A stretch of 64,000 nucleotides of DNA from Cladorhizidae sp. MBARI D1340-BT2. Taxonomy: Eukaryota; Porifera; Demospongiae; Poecilosclerida; Cladorhizidae. The notes beneath the pieces are model-generated. The model was not told where the DNA came from and searched no databases. It saw nothing but the letters and a program-made list of their open reading frames with translations. The position numbers were made by a program, and so were the translations under genes. This document shows, piece by piece, positions 22,761 to 32,864 of the stretch. Position 1 is the first letter of the stretch. Every line of letters begins with the position of its first letter. The stretch spans positions 2,130,262-2,194,261 of the forward strand of contig JAQNBH010000003.1 in assembly GCA_028752905.1 (NCBI GenBank), written 5' to 3'.

Positions 22761-23280
22761 GCAATATTGATGATGTCATATTGTGAAGGATAGGATATGA
22801 AGAAATAGTCAGCAGTTGTGACAACATCAAAACATATTATGTGGGGCCAGAGGTATTGCAAAGGCCTACTGACTAACATGCACCTACTGATACATGTATA
22901 CTATCAGTCACTCACTTCCCAATGTTGGTTTGTTACTCTGCAGGACCAGCAATTGATTCTCTAGCAAGAGAAGGATATGTTAGCACCAAAGAAAAAGTCA
23001 GCTCCATCTTGATAGAGCGAGACAAAATACCCTCCTGGGAGGGGAACAATACCAGAAAAGGGGGGGGGGGGGCGGTGAACCACAAAACACAAGGTAAATT
23101 GATTGGACTTAATTTAAAGCATATGGTATAGTAGTGCTCTAATGAGAGTTGCATTGGGAATTGATTATTACTTAAATAATCAATTCCCGATGTAAATGGC
23201 TGCAGTGTAGCCCTGTAACGTTTGTCGCCAGCCTAGTCAAGAGACAGACTACCACAGAGCATACTTGTGAATGGAGTGCA
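22761..23280. other. No gene seen; 13-base G tract at 23060
   Basis: A frame at 22922-23131 crosses the G-run and is unconvincing. Nothing else recognised. Confidence 0.45.
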
Positions 23281-23460
23281 TATTTCCATCGGTGCAGAGG
23301 TAGAAGGAAGCTTATGTTAGTCAAAGCAGCTCCATTGGTGCCGTAGAAGGAAGCTCATGCTAGTCAAGTAGCAGCTCCATAGGTGCAGAGAAGCTCATGC
23401 TAGTCGATTAGCCCATTGGTGTAGAGATGGAAGGAAACTCATGCTAGTCAAGTAGCGGAT
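23281..23460. repeat. Degenerate repeat of about 50 bp, four copies
   Basis: Units built on 'gtagaaggaagctcatgctagtcaagtag' and 'cattggtgcagag' repeat about four times with deletions. Confidence 0.7.
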
Positions 23461-23689
23461 CTTAAGTATATAGACAAGTCAAAGGAAGAGCATTAGGAAA
23501 CCCTAGGATTGTATTTAGGGCACATGTGCTAATGTGCAGAGGTCACTTGATATTCTGTTTCTCAAGATACTGCTGAACTACACAGATACAAAAGGGCAAT
23601 GTGGAGTAAAGGGGATATCAGCTCCACAATGCTGTTTGTAACTCTGTACCACAACAAGTATGTGGTTTTGGGCTGGTACAATATGATGC

Positions 23690-24250
23690 AAGTTAATCCG
23701 TTGCATGCATTCCGTCCTTCAGATTCATTGCGCTGATATTGTGAGCTGATAATGCGAACTATGGATTTAATAGATGCGAACGGATACGAAACTCAGGAGT
23801 GGGATTTGATTCAATTTGTCCAATCCTTTGCGTTGGACCAATCAGAATCCTAGACAATATCACATGTTCAACTTTACACTTTTGTCTCTAGAGTTATTGA
23901 AGCGGTGAGGAGCTTTCCCAATTTCTGGTAGGTCTCAGCTAGAGGTTACAAAGACCTTAGGGACAAAGAAAATGCCTGAAAGGAAGTGGCTATCCTATAT
24001 AGCTAGCTATGACCAGCTATAAAGAATATTTCAGATAGTAATTCCTCTTCCTGCACTTCCTCCTGCTAGCCAATAGCAAAACCAAATCCAACTCTTGCTC
24101 ACTGCTAGTACAGCCGTCCATTGTGTTGGTCAGAGTTCAAACACAGCGGACTCAATGCAAATATTGTGAAACATGCAGCGGAATAGATTGCGCAACACAT
24201 GCAACAGAAACTGATTCAACCGAACAGATTGCCATCCATCATATTGTGAA
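23690..24250. repeat. Dispersed repeat, related to 28.5-29.1 kb
   Basis: Shares words such as 'gcggtgaggagctttcc', 'attgtgaacc' and 'gcgaact' with the block at 28480-29000, in the same relative positions. Probably a non-autonomous element. Ends not defined. Confidence 0.4.
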
Positions 24251-24258
24251 CCAGCTCA

Positions 24259-24468
24259 GGGATCAATTCACATACGGCCAGTAGCCAAATAAATTAGTGC
24301 GCGTGTAATTAACTAAAAATAAATAATTAACTAAAATTAAAAAAATTAACTAAAAGCATAGGGCTAGGGCTAGGGCCAGGGTTGTTGCCATGCCATGCTT
24401 TCAGTTAATTTTTTTTTTCCACATGCACTAATTTATTTGCCTACTGGCTGTATATGTGAATTGATCCC
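24259..24468. mobile_element. MITE with 60-bp inverted repeats
   Basis: The left arm starts GGGATCAATTCACATACGGC; the right arm reverse-complemented starts GGGATCAATTCACATATACA. The arms stay similar for about 60 bp (through caaataaattagtgc). The 6-bp word AGCTCA lies directly outside both ends (24253-24258 and 24469-24474), as a target duplication should. The interior holds a few GGGCTA words and AT-rich sequence, no coding frame. Confidence 0.8.
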
Positions 24469-24732
24469 AGCTCAGTAGCCCTCACCTGTCAAGGTGACTT
24501 TGTCTGGAACCGTAATGGGCACAGCTACGATTTGAAACACACACATTTTGCATTTAATTTTGTCACTCTGAATATTTCATGTCGCAGAGTGCAATAACTC
24601 CCAAGTTTTTATGCAGTAGTTTTGTTGATCAATCTTTTGTTGAAAGTGGATCAGCTACATCTGTCTCAGTACCTCATTTTGACATACCTTGTGAATTATA
24701 GTTCTTATAATTGTTGCAGCAGTTGATAAAGG

Positions 24733-26760
24733 CAGCTTGATGGTGGACCAGGTCAGAGCATCACTTGTCACAAGGTGCATGTCCTGATGGTGGGCCAGGT
24801 CAGAGCATCACCTGTCACAAGGTGCATGTCCTGATGGTGGGCCAGGTCAGAGCATCACCTGTCACAAGGTGCATGTCCTGATGGCGGGCCAGGTCAGAGC
24901 ATCACCTGTTACAAGATGCATGTCCTGATGGTGGGCCAGGTCAGAGCATCACCTGTCACAAGGTGCATGTCCTGATGGTGGGCCAGGTCAGAGCATCACT
25001 TGTCACAAGGTGCATGTCCTGATGGTGGGCCAGGTCAGAGCATCACCTGTCACAAGGTGCATGTCCTGATGGTGGGCCAGGTCAGAGCATCACCTGTCAC
25101 AAGGTGCATGTCCTGATGGTGGGCCAAGTCAGCATCACCTGTCACAAGGTGCATGTCCTGATGGTGGGCCAGGTCAGAGCATCACCTGTCACAAGGTGCA
25201 TGTCCTGATGGTGGGCCAGGTCAGAGCATCACCTGACACAAGGTGCATGTCCTGATGGTGGGCCAGGTCAGAGCGTCACCTGTCACAAGGTGCATGTCCT
25301 GATGGTGGGCCAAGTCAGCATCACCTGTCACAAGGTGCATGTCATGATGGTGGGCCAGGTCAGGGCATCACCTGTCACAAGGTGCATGTCCTGATGGTGG
25401 GCCAAGTCAGAGCATCACCTGTCACAAGGTGCATGTCCTGATGGTAGGACAGGTCAGAGCATCACCTGTCACAAGGTGCATGTCCTGATGGTGGGCCAGG
25501 TCAGAGCATCATCTGTCACAAGGTGCATGTCCTGATGGTGGGCCAGGTCAGCATCACCTGTCACAAGGTGCATGTCATGATGGTGGGCCAGGTCAGAGCA
25601 TCACCTGTCACAAGGTGCATGTCCTGATGGTGGGCCAGGTCAGAGCATCACCTGTCACAAGGTGCATGTCCTGATGGTTGGTCAGGTCAGAGCATCACCT
25701 GTCACAAGGTGCATGTCCTGATGGTGGTCCAGGTCAGAGCATCACCTGTCACAAGGTGCATGTCCTGATGGTGGGCCAGGTCAGAGCATCATCTGTCACA
25801 AGGTGCATGTCCTGATGGTGGGCCAGGTCAGGGCATCACCTGTCACAAGGTGCATGTCCTGATGGTAGGACAGGTCAGAGCATCACCTGTCACAAGGTGC
25901 ATGTCCTGATGGTGGGCCAGGTCAGAGCATCATCTGTCACAAGGTGCATGTCCTGATGGTGGGCCAGGTCAGCATCACCTGTCACAAGGTGCATGTCCTG
26001 ATGGTGGGCCAGGTCAGAGCATCACCTGTCACAAGGTGCATGTCCTGATGGTGGGCCAGGTCAGAGCATCACCTGTCACAAGGTGCATGTCCTGGTGGTT
26101 GGTCAGGTCAGAGCATCACCTGTCACAAGGTGCATGTCTGATGGTGGTCCAGGTCAGAGCATCACCTGTCACAAGGTGCATGTCCTGATGGTGGGCCAGG
26201 TCAGAGCATCATCTGTCACAAGGTGCATGTCCTGATGGTGGGCCAGGTCAGGGCATCACCTGTCACAAGGTGCATGTCCTGATGGTGGGCCAAGTCAGAG
26301 CGTCACCTGTCACAAGGTGCATGTCCTGATGGTAGGACAGGTCAGAGCATCACCTGTCACAAGGTGCATGTCCTGATGGTGGGCCAGGTCAGAGCATCAT
26401 CTGTCACAAGGTGCATGTCCTGATGGTGGGCCAGGTCAGCATCACCTGTCACAAGGTGCATGTCCTGATGGTGGGCCAGGTCAGAGCATCACCTGTCACA
26501 AGGTGCATGTCCTGATGGTGGGCCAGGTCAGAGCATCACCTGTCACAAGGTGCATGTCCTGATGGTTGGTCAGGTCAGAGCATCACCTGTCACAAGGTGC
26601 ATGTCCTGATGGTGGTCCAGGTCAGAGCATCATTAATTTTGTCACAAGGTGCATGTCCTGATGGTGGGTCAGGTCAGAGCATCACCTGTCACAAGGTGCA
26701 TGTCCTGATGGTGGGCCAGGTCAGAGCATCATTTGTCACAAGGTGCATCTGATGGTGAGC
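24733..26760. repeat. 47-bp satellite, about 43 copies, with higher-order periods
   Basis: The unit gtcacaaggtgcatgtcctg continues atggtgggccaggtcagagcatcacct, 47 bp. Marker variants recur at fixed spacing: the 'ggtaggacagg' variant begins at 25441, 25862 and 26329, and the 'ggttggtcagg' variant at 25674, 26095 and 26562. Both give spacings of 421 and 467 bp, that is blocks of 9 and then 10 units amplified as a group. Confidence 0.95.
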
Positions 26761-26763
26761 CGG

Positions 26764-27215
26764 GGAAAAGGTTCCATCTGTTTAGCAGATGAGAACAACG
26801 GTAACAGGTAGACTCCACGAGCCAGATACCATTGGACACGATGGAATTGAACTAGAGGAAGTTTTTTTCCTTCTTATTTTATACCAGAGAAAACTAACCT
26901 GCAAAGTTACTGTTACCAGATAACTGGGCATAGGCCTGAAGCGCACCTGCAACCTTTTTTCATGGACAGCAAGAAGCTCCTAAAGTTGGACAATTGTAGC
27001 TACCAGCAATTCTTGCCTCAATGTTTTGTGAAATGTTGCTTTGGTGGTGATGTAGGCATGCACAGAACTGGTGCTTTTTCTCAACACCAGCATAACATGC
27101 ACTGCAGACAACTAAAAAGACAAAGATCAAGTGGATGCCAAACATCCAATTGGCTAGACAGCCACCATTCACAATATTTCTTCATGGACTCCTGCATGCT
27201 GAATATTTAAACTAG
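26764..27215 (-). repeat. Dispersed repeat with a minus-strand coding remnant (copy 1)
   Basis: Similar over about 350 bp to 60846-61220 (shared words: 'tttagcagatgagaac', 'tccacgagccagat', 'ttataccagaaaa', 'catggac.gcaag..ctcctaaa', 'aggcatgcacagaact'). Read on the minus strand both copies give a Cys-rich tail in the same frame (EKKHQFCACL), which suggests the C-terminal end of a transposon protein. Family not recognised; a piggyBac-like C-terminal finger is possible. Confidence 0.5.
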
Positions 27216-27949
27216 GTTGTTTGCCATCTCTGCCAACATGACCAGTCTCTTGCAGGTCAATTCAACAACGACTGGTGGACCACAGTGAAATGATCTCGCA
27301 TTGGGGCAGTCAAGACCCATTCCAATTATGGCAACCATGATGCAAGGCTTGGACTGAGTGACATTGAACCCTTAACAGTTTTTTCCCCCCTTTTAGGGGT
27401 GGGGGGGGGGGTTAACTCCAACGAACTCCCAGTTGACATAATACAATCACTTTCTCGATAATCAACTTACATTTAAGTTAATATCTGAGAAAGTAATTGT
27501 ATCATATCTTTTTGTTCTTTCATTTTCACGATCTTCCCGACTGCACGCACTAGCAAGTCTAGTCAGGACAAATAGATGGAGCACAATGTTTGTATGTTCA
27601 CCCAAAGACAAAGCCTCTATCCTTCATTTCTTCTACTATTCGAGGCTTAGAGTACACTATGTATACTTATGTTGCTATTAGGTGAGCAGGTGACTAGTTT
27701 CAGATAGATCGTCCTGAGTGAACCTTTTCCGACTCATTAGTGACATGCTGTTACTCTTAGTGTCACGACACCACGACATGGACACTCTTAGGAATCAGAC
27801 ATAGCACACTTACCCGGACAACTTCTCACCAAAAGTTGTGTCCTTTGTCAGATTCAGAGAATGCACTTATCTCCGAAAGTTATCAACCCTATATTTAGAT
27901 AATATATTGTGAGATACTATATTTAGATAGTACATAGTGAGATACTATT
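27216..27949. other. No gene seen
   Basis: Low-information sequence with an 11-base G tract at 27401. Around 27890-27950 the phrase 'tatttagatagtacatagtgagatacta' begins a short degenerate repeat that resumes after the MITE at 28139. Confidence 0.45.
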
Positions 27950-28138
27950 CAGGGTTTCATTAAAATTGTAAGGGGGGACAACACTGGAGGAATCTGGATA
28001 TTAAGGGGGGGGGGGAGGGGGGGCATGCTGGTTAAAGATGTAACAAAGTTTCTAATGAATTTTAATAATACAATTTCCAAGGGGGGGGCAAAAAGGTTCC
28101 AAGAGGGCAGCCCCCCCCCCCCCCTAAATGAAACCCTG
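27950..28138. mobile_element. MITE, 189 bp, G/C-tract-rich
   Basis: Ends CAGGGTTTCATTAAAA and, reverse-complemented, CAGGGTTTCATTTAG. CTATT stands immediately outside both ends (27945-27949 and 28139-28143), consistent with a 5-bp target duplication, and removing the element restores the local 'gagatactattgttta' repeat. The CAGGG start looks hAT-like, but hAT normally gives 8 bp. The interior is rich in G and C runs. Confidence 0.75.
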
Positions 28139-28480
28139 CTATTGTTTATATTTAGATACATAGTACTTAGTGAGATACTATTGTGTATATTTGGATAAAT
28201 GTAATACATGGTGGGATACTATTGTTCTATATTTAGATAATACATAGTGAGATATTATTTGTAAAAATTAACTTGTCTTTTTGTCACGGAGTAGGCTTTA
28301 TCTACTACCAAGTTGTCTTTGTAAAGAACATATCTCTCCAATTATCAACCATTAGAGATTCTTAACTCATGAACTTTAATTGATGCTTGCCCCTACATAC
28401 TTGTTTTGTTATTTTCTCATCACATTCAACAGCATAGACCTCCTTCGTGTTCCTCTCTTAAGGCTGGTTCAACAATATGC
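28139..28480. other. Short degenerate repeats, no gene
   Basis: Three or four copies of 'tatttagataatacatagtgagatacta' occur to about 28260, then unremarkable sequence. Confidence 0.5.
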
Positions 28481-29160
28481 CACTCGCAGTAGTGATGCAA
28501 AATGTAGAGACGTGACGTGTCAATTTAGTGATATTGTGAACGTGAAGCCGCTTCGCTTGAATACTCTATTTCTATTCTAGTTCTGGTTGCGATGCATTGG
28601 CCCATGTGTTGGTGTGCTTTATTTGTGTAAAAATTCTCCAAGGAAGAGATAAATGTGGAAAGGTTAATAGAGGCAGTGAGTTAAGGTTAATAGAGGCAGT
28701 GAAGGAAGGTTAATAGAGACAGTAAAGGAAGGTTAATAGAGGCAGTAAAGGAAGGTTAATAGAGGCAGTAAAGGAAGGTTAATAGAGGCAGTAAAGGAAA
28801 GTTAATAGAGGCAGTGAGGAGCTTTCCTAGTGTATGGCTGTATCTGGCAAGTCATTCAGAGATTGAAAACTGATTAATTAATGCGTGGAGTTTCATAATT
28901 TCTGAAGCAATGCACATGACCAGGCAGATATTGCGAACTGCTGGAAGCAAAGGCAATGCGACCCAAAGTGATGTGACACGATATCGTGAACCTTGAGCCT
29001 TGGCACCTCTCATCACGGCAACAAGAGGATTCACTCCAAAAACATGAAACCTTGAATACTTGGAATTTTGTTGAACATTCCAGGGCACAAAGAGCAATGA
29101 TTCTTTCCACTATTTGTTGGAAGGCGTACAAAAACATCCATGCCTCCAAGAATATGAGTT
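28481..29160. repeat. Dispersed repeat, related to 23.7-24.25 kb
   Basis: Shares ordered words with 23690-24250, including 'ggagctttcc' in the middle. A 23-bp array has grown inside it at 28662-28820. Short frames on both strands are not convincing. Confidence 0.4.
28662..28820. repeat. 23-bp tandem repeat, about 7 copies
   Basis: The unit aggttaatagaggcagtaaagga repeats with few changes. The related single-copy site at about 23893 reads 'gttattgaagcggtgagg', so the array probably expanded from the unit inside this dispersed element. Confidence 0.85.
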
Positions 29161-29940
29161 CTAGCTTTCTCCTCCATTTTTTCTCTTTTCTCTTCTCAGA
29201 GTCCCTCAAAAACTAACAGCATCAAAAATCTTGCGCATGTTCCTATTTTCACAGTGCTGACCTGAAACACGCCCACTGCACTGATCAGCTGATCAATTGA
29301 CATACTGTAGCTTGGATTCTTGTGACTTCTTGTCAGGAAAACCCTTGTCCTTCCCAATAATAATAAGGAACCTAGTCTCCTCGTACCTACTCTGAGGTTA
29401 CTCAAGACTATTAGGTGTCGTGCGATGCCTAACTCTTGTTGTGAACCCTCTCACCAACCTACCATTTATTCCCAACATCACTCCTTTCTCAAGAGTGTGA
29501 ATAGAACAGCTCCTTGTATCTTCAAATACAATACATTTGTATATTGATAGATCACAATAAAATAGTCACACCTAAGCCCCCCCCCCCCCCCCCCCCCCCC
29601 CCAACCCCCAACCTCTTCTCTAGCTTCCTCCTTATATATACTTTCTTAGTCACGAGTTCCCTTGTCCAATCAAATCCTTGTAGAATCTTCTATCGGACTT
29701 ATGTTATTCTCTTGTAACCATTTCCTTATGTCCTTGCCTTGCGGTTGCTTGGTAGGTTCTGTGGTACTCATTCTTATTGTGGTTAGGGTATCTTGAGCAA
29801 TAGTCAGAGATGGTGGTGTCAGGTGACACTTCCTGAATTAGCAATGCACACTAGTCTACATGGGAATGAAGAAATACATGACCCTAAACTTGCACAAGTC
29901 AATTGTTGTCATTGTTGTTTGTCAGTGCACGCCTGCACCA
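29161..29940. other. No gene recognised; 26-base poly-C tract
   Basis: Positions 29577-29602 are uninterrupted C. Frames in this stretch are short. The part just before 29960 has the pyrimidine character of an intron end. Confidence 0.45.
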
Positions 29941-29960
29941 GCCCAGTATTGTTTTCCCAG

Positions 29961-30396
29961 GTTCACCTCAAAGTGTCTCCGACATTCGTTGGATTCCAAG
30001 CGCACTTGTAAGGTGGAGATCATCCTCCTTGAATGGTTCCGTCACCTTCGTGGTTGATCTGGAGGATTACACTAACACGTCTAACAAGATAACTAAAGGC
30101 TAGGGCTAGGGCTAGGGCTAGGGCTAGAAACCAATGATGAGTTCTACATATTTCAAGAGTTCATTGAAGGACATGACTATATATAAAGTCACAATTATTC
30201 CTGAGAACTCGGCTGGTCTAGAAGCCCAAATCAACTCGACTTATCCCCCAGTGAACAGGAAGGACCCAAATGTGGAACTTGTTTATCAATTGGTTTGGTC
30301 ATTGGATTAATTTTTTGTGCACCGACTTTTGGTTTCCTTTCTAGTGCCCTTGTTATTGTATTAGTACATGTCGGGGAAATTACCCTCTCCTGAGGC
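29961..30396 (+). pseudogene. Fibronectin-III-like plus transmembrane segment, probable broken receptor
   Basis: A splice acceptor (gttttcccag, 29951-29960) opens a phase-1 frame reading GSPQSVSDIRW, then VTFVVDLEDYTN, which looks like the first half of a fibronectin-III domain. The second half, YKVTIIPENSAGLEAQ, lies near 30180-30235 in another frame. A hydrophobic helix follows in a third frame (LSIGLVIGLIFCAP, then FLSSALVIVLVHV, near 30283-30372), ending at a stop near 30396. Between the two halves sits a GGGCTA microsatellite (30098-30127) that brings a stop into the frame. I infer a type I membrane protein remnant. The domain assignment is by eye and the breaks could be a pseudogene or assembly errors. 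Confidence 0.4.
30098..30127. repeat. Telomere-like (GGGCTA)n microsatellite
   Basis: Five units of ggctag. Related words occur at 24361-24385 and in the 9.2-10.1 kb array. Confidence 0.85.
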
Positions 30397-30769
30397 CTTC
30401 CTGCTCAACTAATAATACTGGTCGGTTAGTAGTCCGAGCGGAGACTACTTCTGGTTTCCACCGCGATGCCTAGGAGCTCAGGGTACTGGCTACACCACCA
30501 ATCACCCCTCCTAGACCTAACTGGACAAGCCGTACCTCCGCCTCTCTCTAGGCCCTTTACGGTCTTTACGGTCTTGCCCCTTTGGCTCCCTACCCAACAC
30601 TTGGGTAGATAAGTATTTGATTAAATACTCAACAAGTCAATGCCAAAGATACTACACATAGAGAGTATAGCTCTCTCTCTCTCTGACTGTCTCTCTACTC
30701 TCCTTATAATACATACATTCAGTCACATGATCATGATAGCCAATCAAATACTATAGAACATTCTATCTG

Positions 30770-30895
30770 TAATCTCGGTCTTGGGTGTATTCAATTCTTG
30801 TGGTACTCATTGGGTCTGTTCCCTTTTAGGTAATCTTGGTCTTGGGTGCATTTGATTCTTGTGGTATTCACTGTGGTCTGTTCCCTTTTAGGTGT
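30770..30895 (+). repeat. 62-bp duplication carrying a splice acceptor
   Basis: The phrase 'aatctcggtcttgggtg...tctgttcccttttagg' occurs twice, with acceptor AG at 30828-30829 and again at 30890-30891. The second AG opens the exon at 30892. Confidence 0.8.
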
Positions 30896-32237
30896 CTGTG
30901 TGTACACCACCTCTGGAGAGGGAAGTGACACTGGCCCATCAGGAAATGACCTATGTGATTTTCCTGACATTACCCTCTATTGGGAAAACAAGACGAGCAG
31001 TGGAGAGGTAACAAGATCCCTACCACAGCCACTGAGGTAAAGGGTGCTTCACAATAGGTCGCATGTATATATCAATGACCTAATGCAACATGATGCATCA
31101 TTTAATGCCATGCATTATTTACGAGACTTATGCCACCCATTATTCTAGTAGACCTTAATGCCACCCATTGTTCTAGGAGACTTTAATACCACCATTATTC
31201 ATTACACGCACTATTCTAGGAGACTTTAATGCCACCCATTATTCTAGTAGACCTTAATGCCACCCATTGTTCTAGGAGACTTTAATACCACCATTATTCT
31301 AGGAGACTTTAATTACACGCACTATTCTAGGAGACTTTAATGCCACCCATTATTCTAGGAGACTTTAATGCCACCCATTATTCTAGGAGACTTTAATGCC
31401 ACCCATTGTTCTAGGAGACTTTAATGCCACCATTATTCTAGGAGACTTTAATGCCACCATTATTCTAGGAGACTTTAATGCCACCCATTGTTCTAGGAGA
31501 CTTTAATGCCACCCATTGTTCTAGGAGACTTTAATGCCACCCATTATTCTAGGAGACTTTAATGCCACCCATTATTCTAGGAGACTTTAATGCCACCCAT
31601 TATTCTAGGAGACTTTAATGCCACCCATTATTCTAGGAGACTTTAATGCCACCCATTATTCTAGGAGACTTTAATGCCACCCATTATTCTAGGAGGCTTT
31701 AATGCCACCCATTATTGTAGGAGACTTTAATGCCAGCCATTATTCTAGGAGACTTTAATGCCACCCATTATTCTAGGAGACTTTAATGCCACCCATTATT
31801 CTAGGAGACTTTAATGCTACCCATTATTCTAGGAGCCACCCATTATTCGAGGAGATTTTTTAAATTTTTTATGAGCTCAGTAGCATGAGTGGAAGCATGA
31901 AAATATGTTTTTGTTCTTTTTCGAGCTAGTTCTTTGCAAACATCATGTGAAGGACCCGTTACTAAACTTTCAGATGCTCACCACCTGAGTTACCCGCTGA
32001 TTGCAAACATCAGTGAAGATCAGACTCAAGTGGCCACTGAATCCATGGTGGAGCAAATCACCTACCTCGTATTGGCCTGCCTCATCTTTCGCCTCTCAAC
32101 AGAACAACCCTGTGGAGGTCATCACCGTGCCAACCACCTCTATGAGCATGGTGGGTGGGGAAGAGGTGGAACAGATGGAGGGGATCATGCATCTCACAAG
32201 TTGCATTATAGTTACATGCAGCGATGCTAGATGCTGA
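30892..32237 (+). CDS. Two exon-like segments of an unknown extracellular protein
   Basis: Exon A: 30892-31036, behind acceptor tctgttcccttttag, in phase 1, ending at a GTAAAG donor. It reads CVYTTSGEGSDTGPS, then FPDITLYWENKTSSGEVTR. Exon B: from 31930 (acceptor ttcgagctag), reading SLQTSCEGPVTKLSDAHH. Exon A leaves two bases and exon B supplies one, so the frame joins exactly. 'W.N.TSSGE' resembles the hormone-receptor motif of adhesion GPCRs, but only weakly. Exon B loses its frame after about 32090; a better reading ('NNPVEVITVPTTSMSMV') lies one frame over, so the gene is probably broken or the exon ends earlier. The intron contains the 28-bp array. Confidence 0.35.
31113..31850. repeat. 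28-bp minisatellite, about 26 copies
   Basis: The unit ggagactttaatgccaccca continues ttattcta, 28 bp. It is irregular to about 31330, then very regular. It lies wholly within the inferred intron 31037-31929. Confidence 0.93.
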
Positions 32238-32864
32238 TGATAGCTGGCCGGGATGGTGCGCGCGCCCAGTACCGCTGTTGCAATTTCTCGTGTTCAGATT
32301 TCCAGGAGGAATGAAATTGAATTTCAAGTCCCCCCCTATGATTTCAGATTACCCCCTCACTTCTAACAATCACTGTCTTTCCTCTTGTCGGTGGTAAAGG
32401 ATCACATTTTAGTCCCTACCGTATTTTAATAGCTGACTATCTTAACAATGGCTGAAGAATGCAATTCTAGCTAGTATCGTCTCACAAAACAAAGCTGACA
32501 ACGTTGATCTGAACTTTGATTATACAGTTAACAACCATTCAAAAACATTTAACGCACCGTACTTGTAAATTGTGTAAATGTGTGAGATTGCGCAATTTAT
32601 AAGCGCAGCTATTCCCAGAAACCGGGTGTTTTTATCATGGTCAATATTTAGTGTGTCCTAGTGTCAGATGAACAGGAGAGTTGACAGAGAAGTTCTAGGT
32701 GCTACTCCTCTCTATGATTACTTACTGGTACTTCATTACTCAAATCTCAGGAAGCCGTACATTTTTTTTTTAAGTCGCGAGAGTTGCAGTCTCTAATGAT
32801 GATGAAGCAACATCTGTCATGTAATCATAACCATGAACTAGGATGAAGTTATGCTTATATAGAC
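32238..32864. other. No gene seen
   Basis: AT-rich sequence with no frame of interest. It should contain the 3' end of the minus-strand piggyBac at 32.9-35.0 kb, but no TTAA end could be matched here. Confidence 0.45.
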
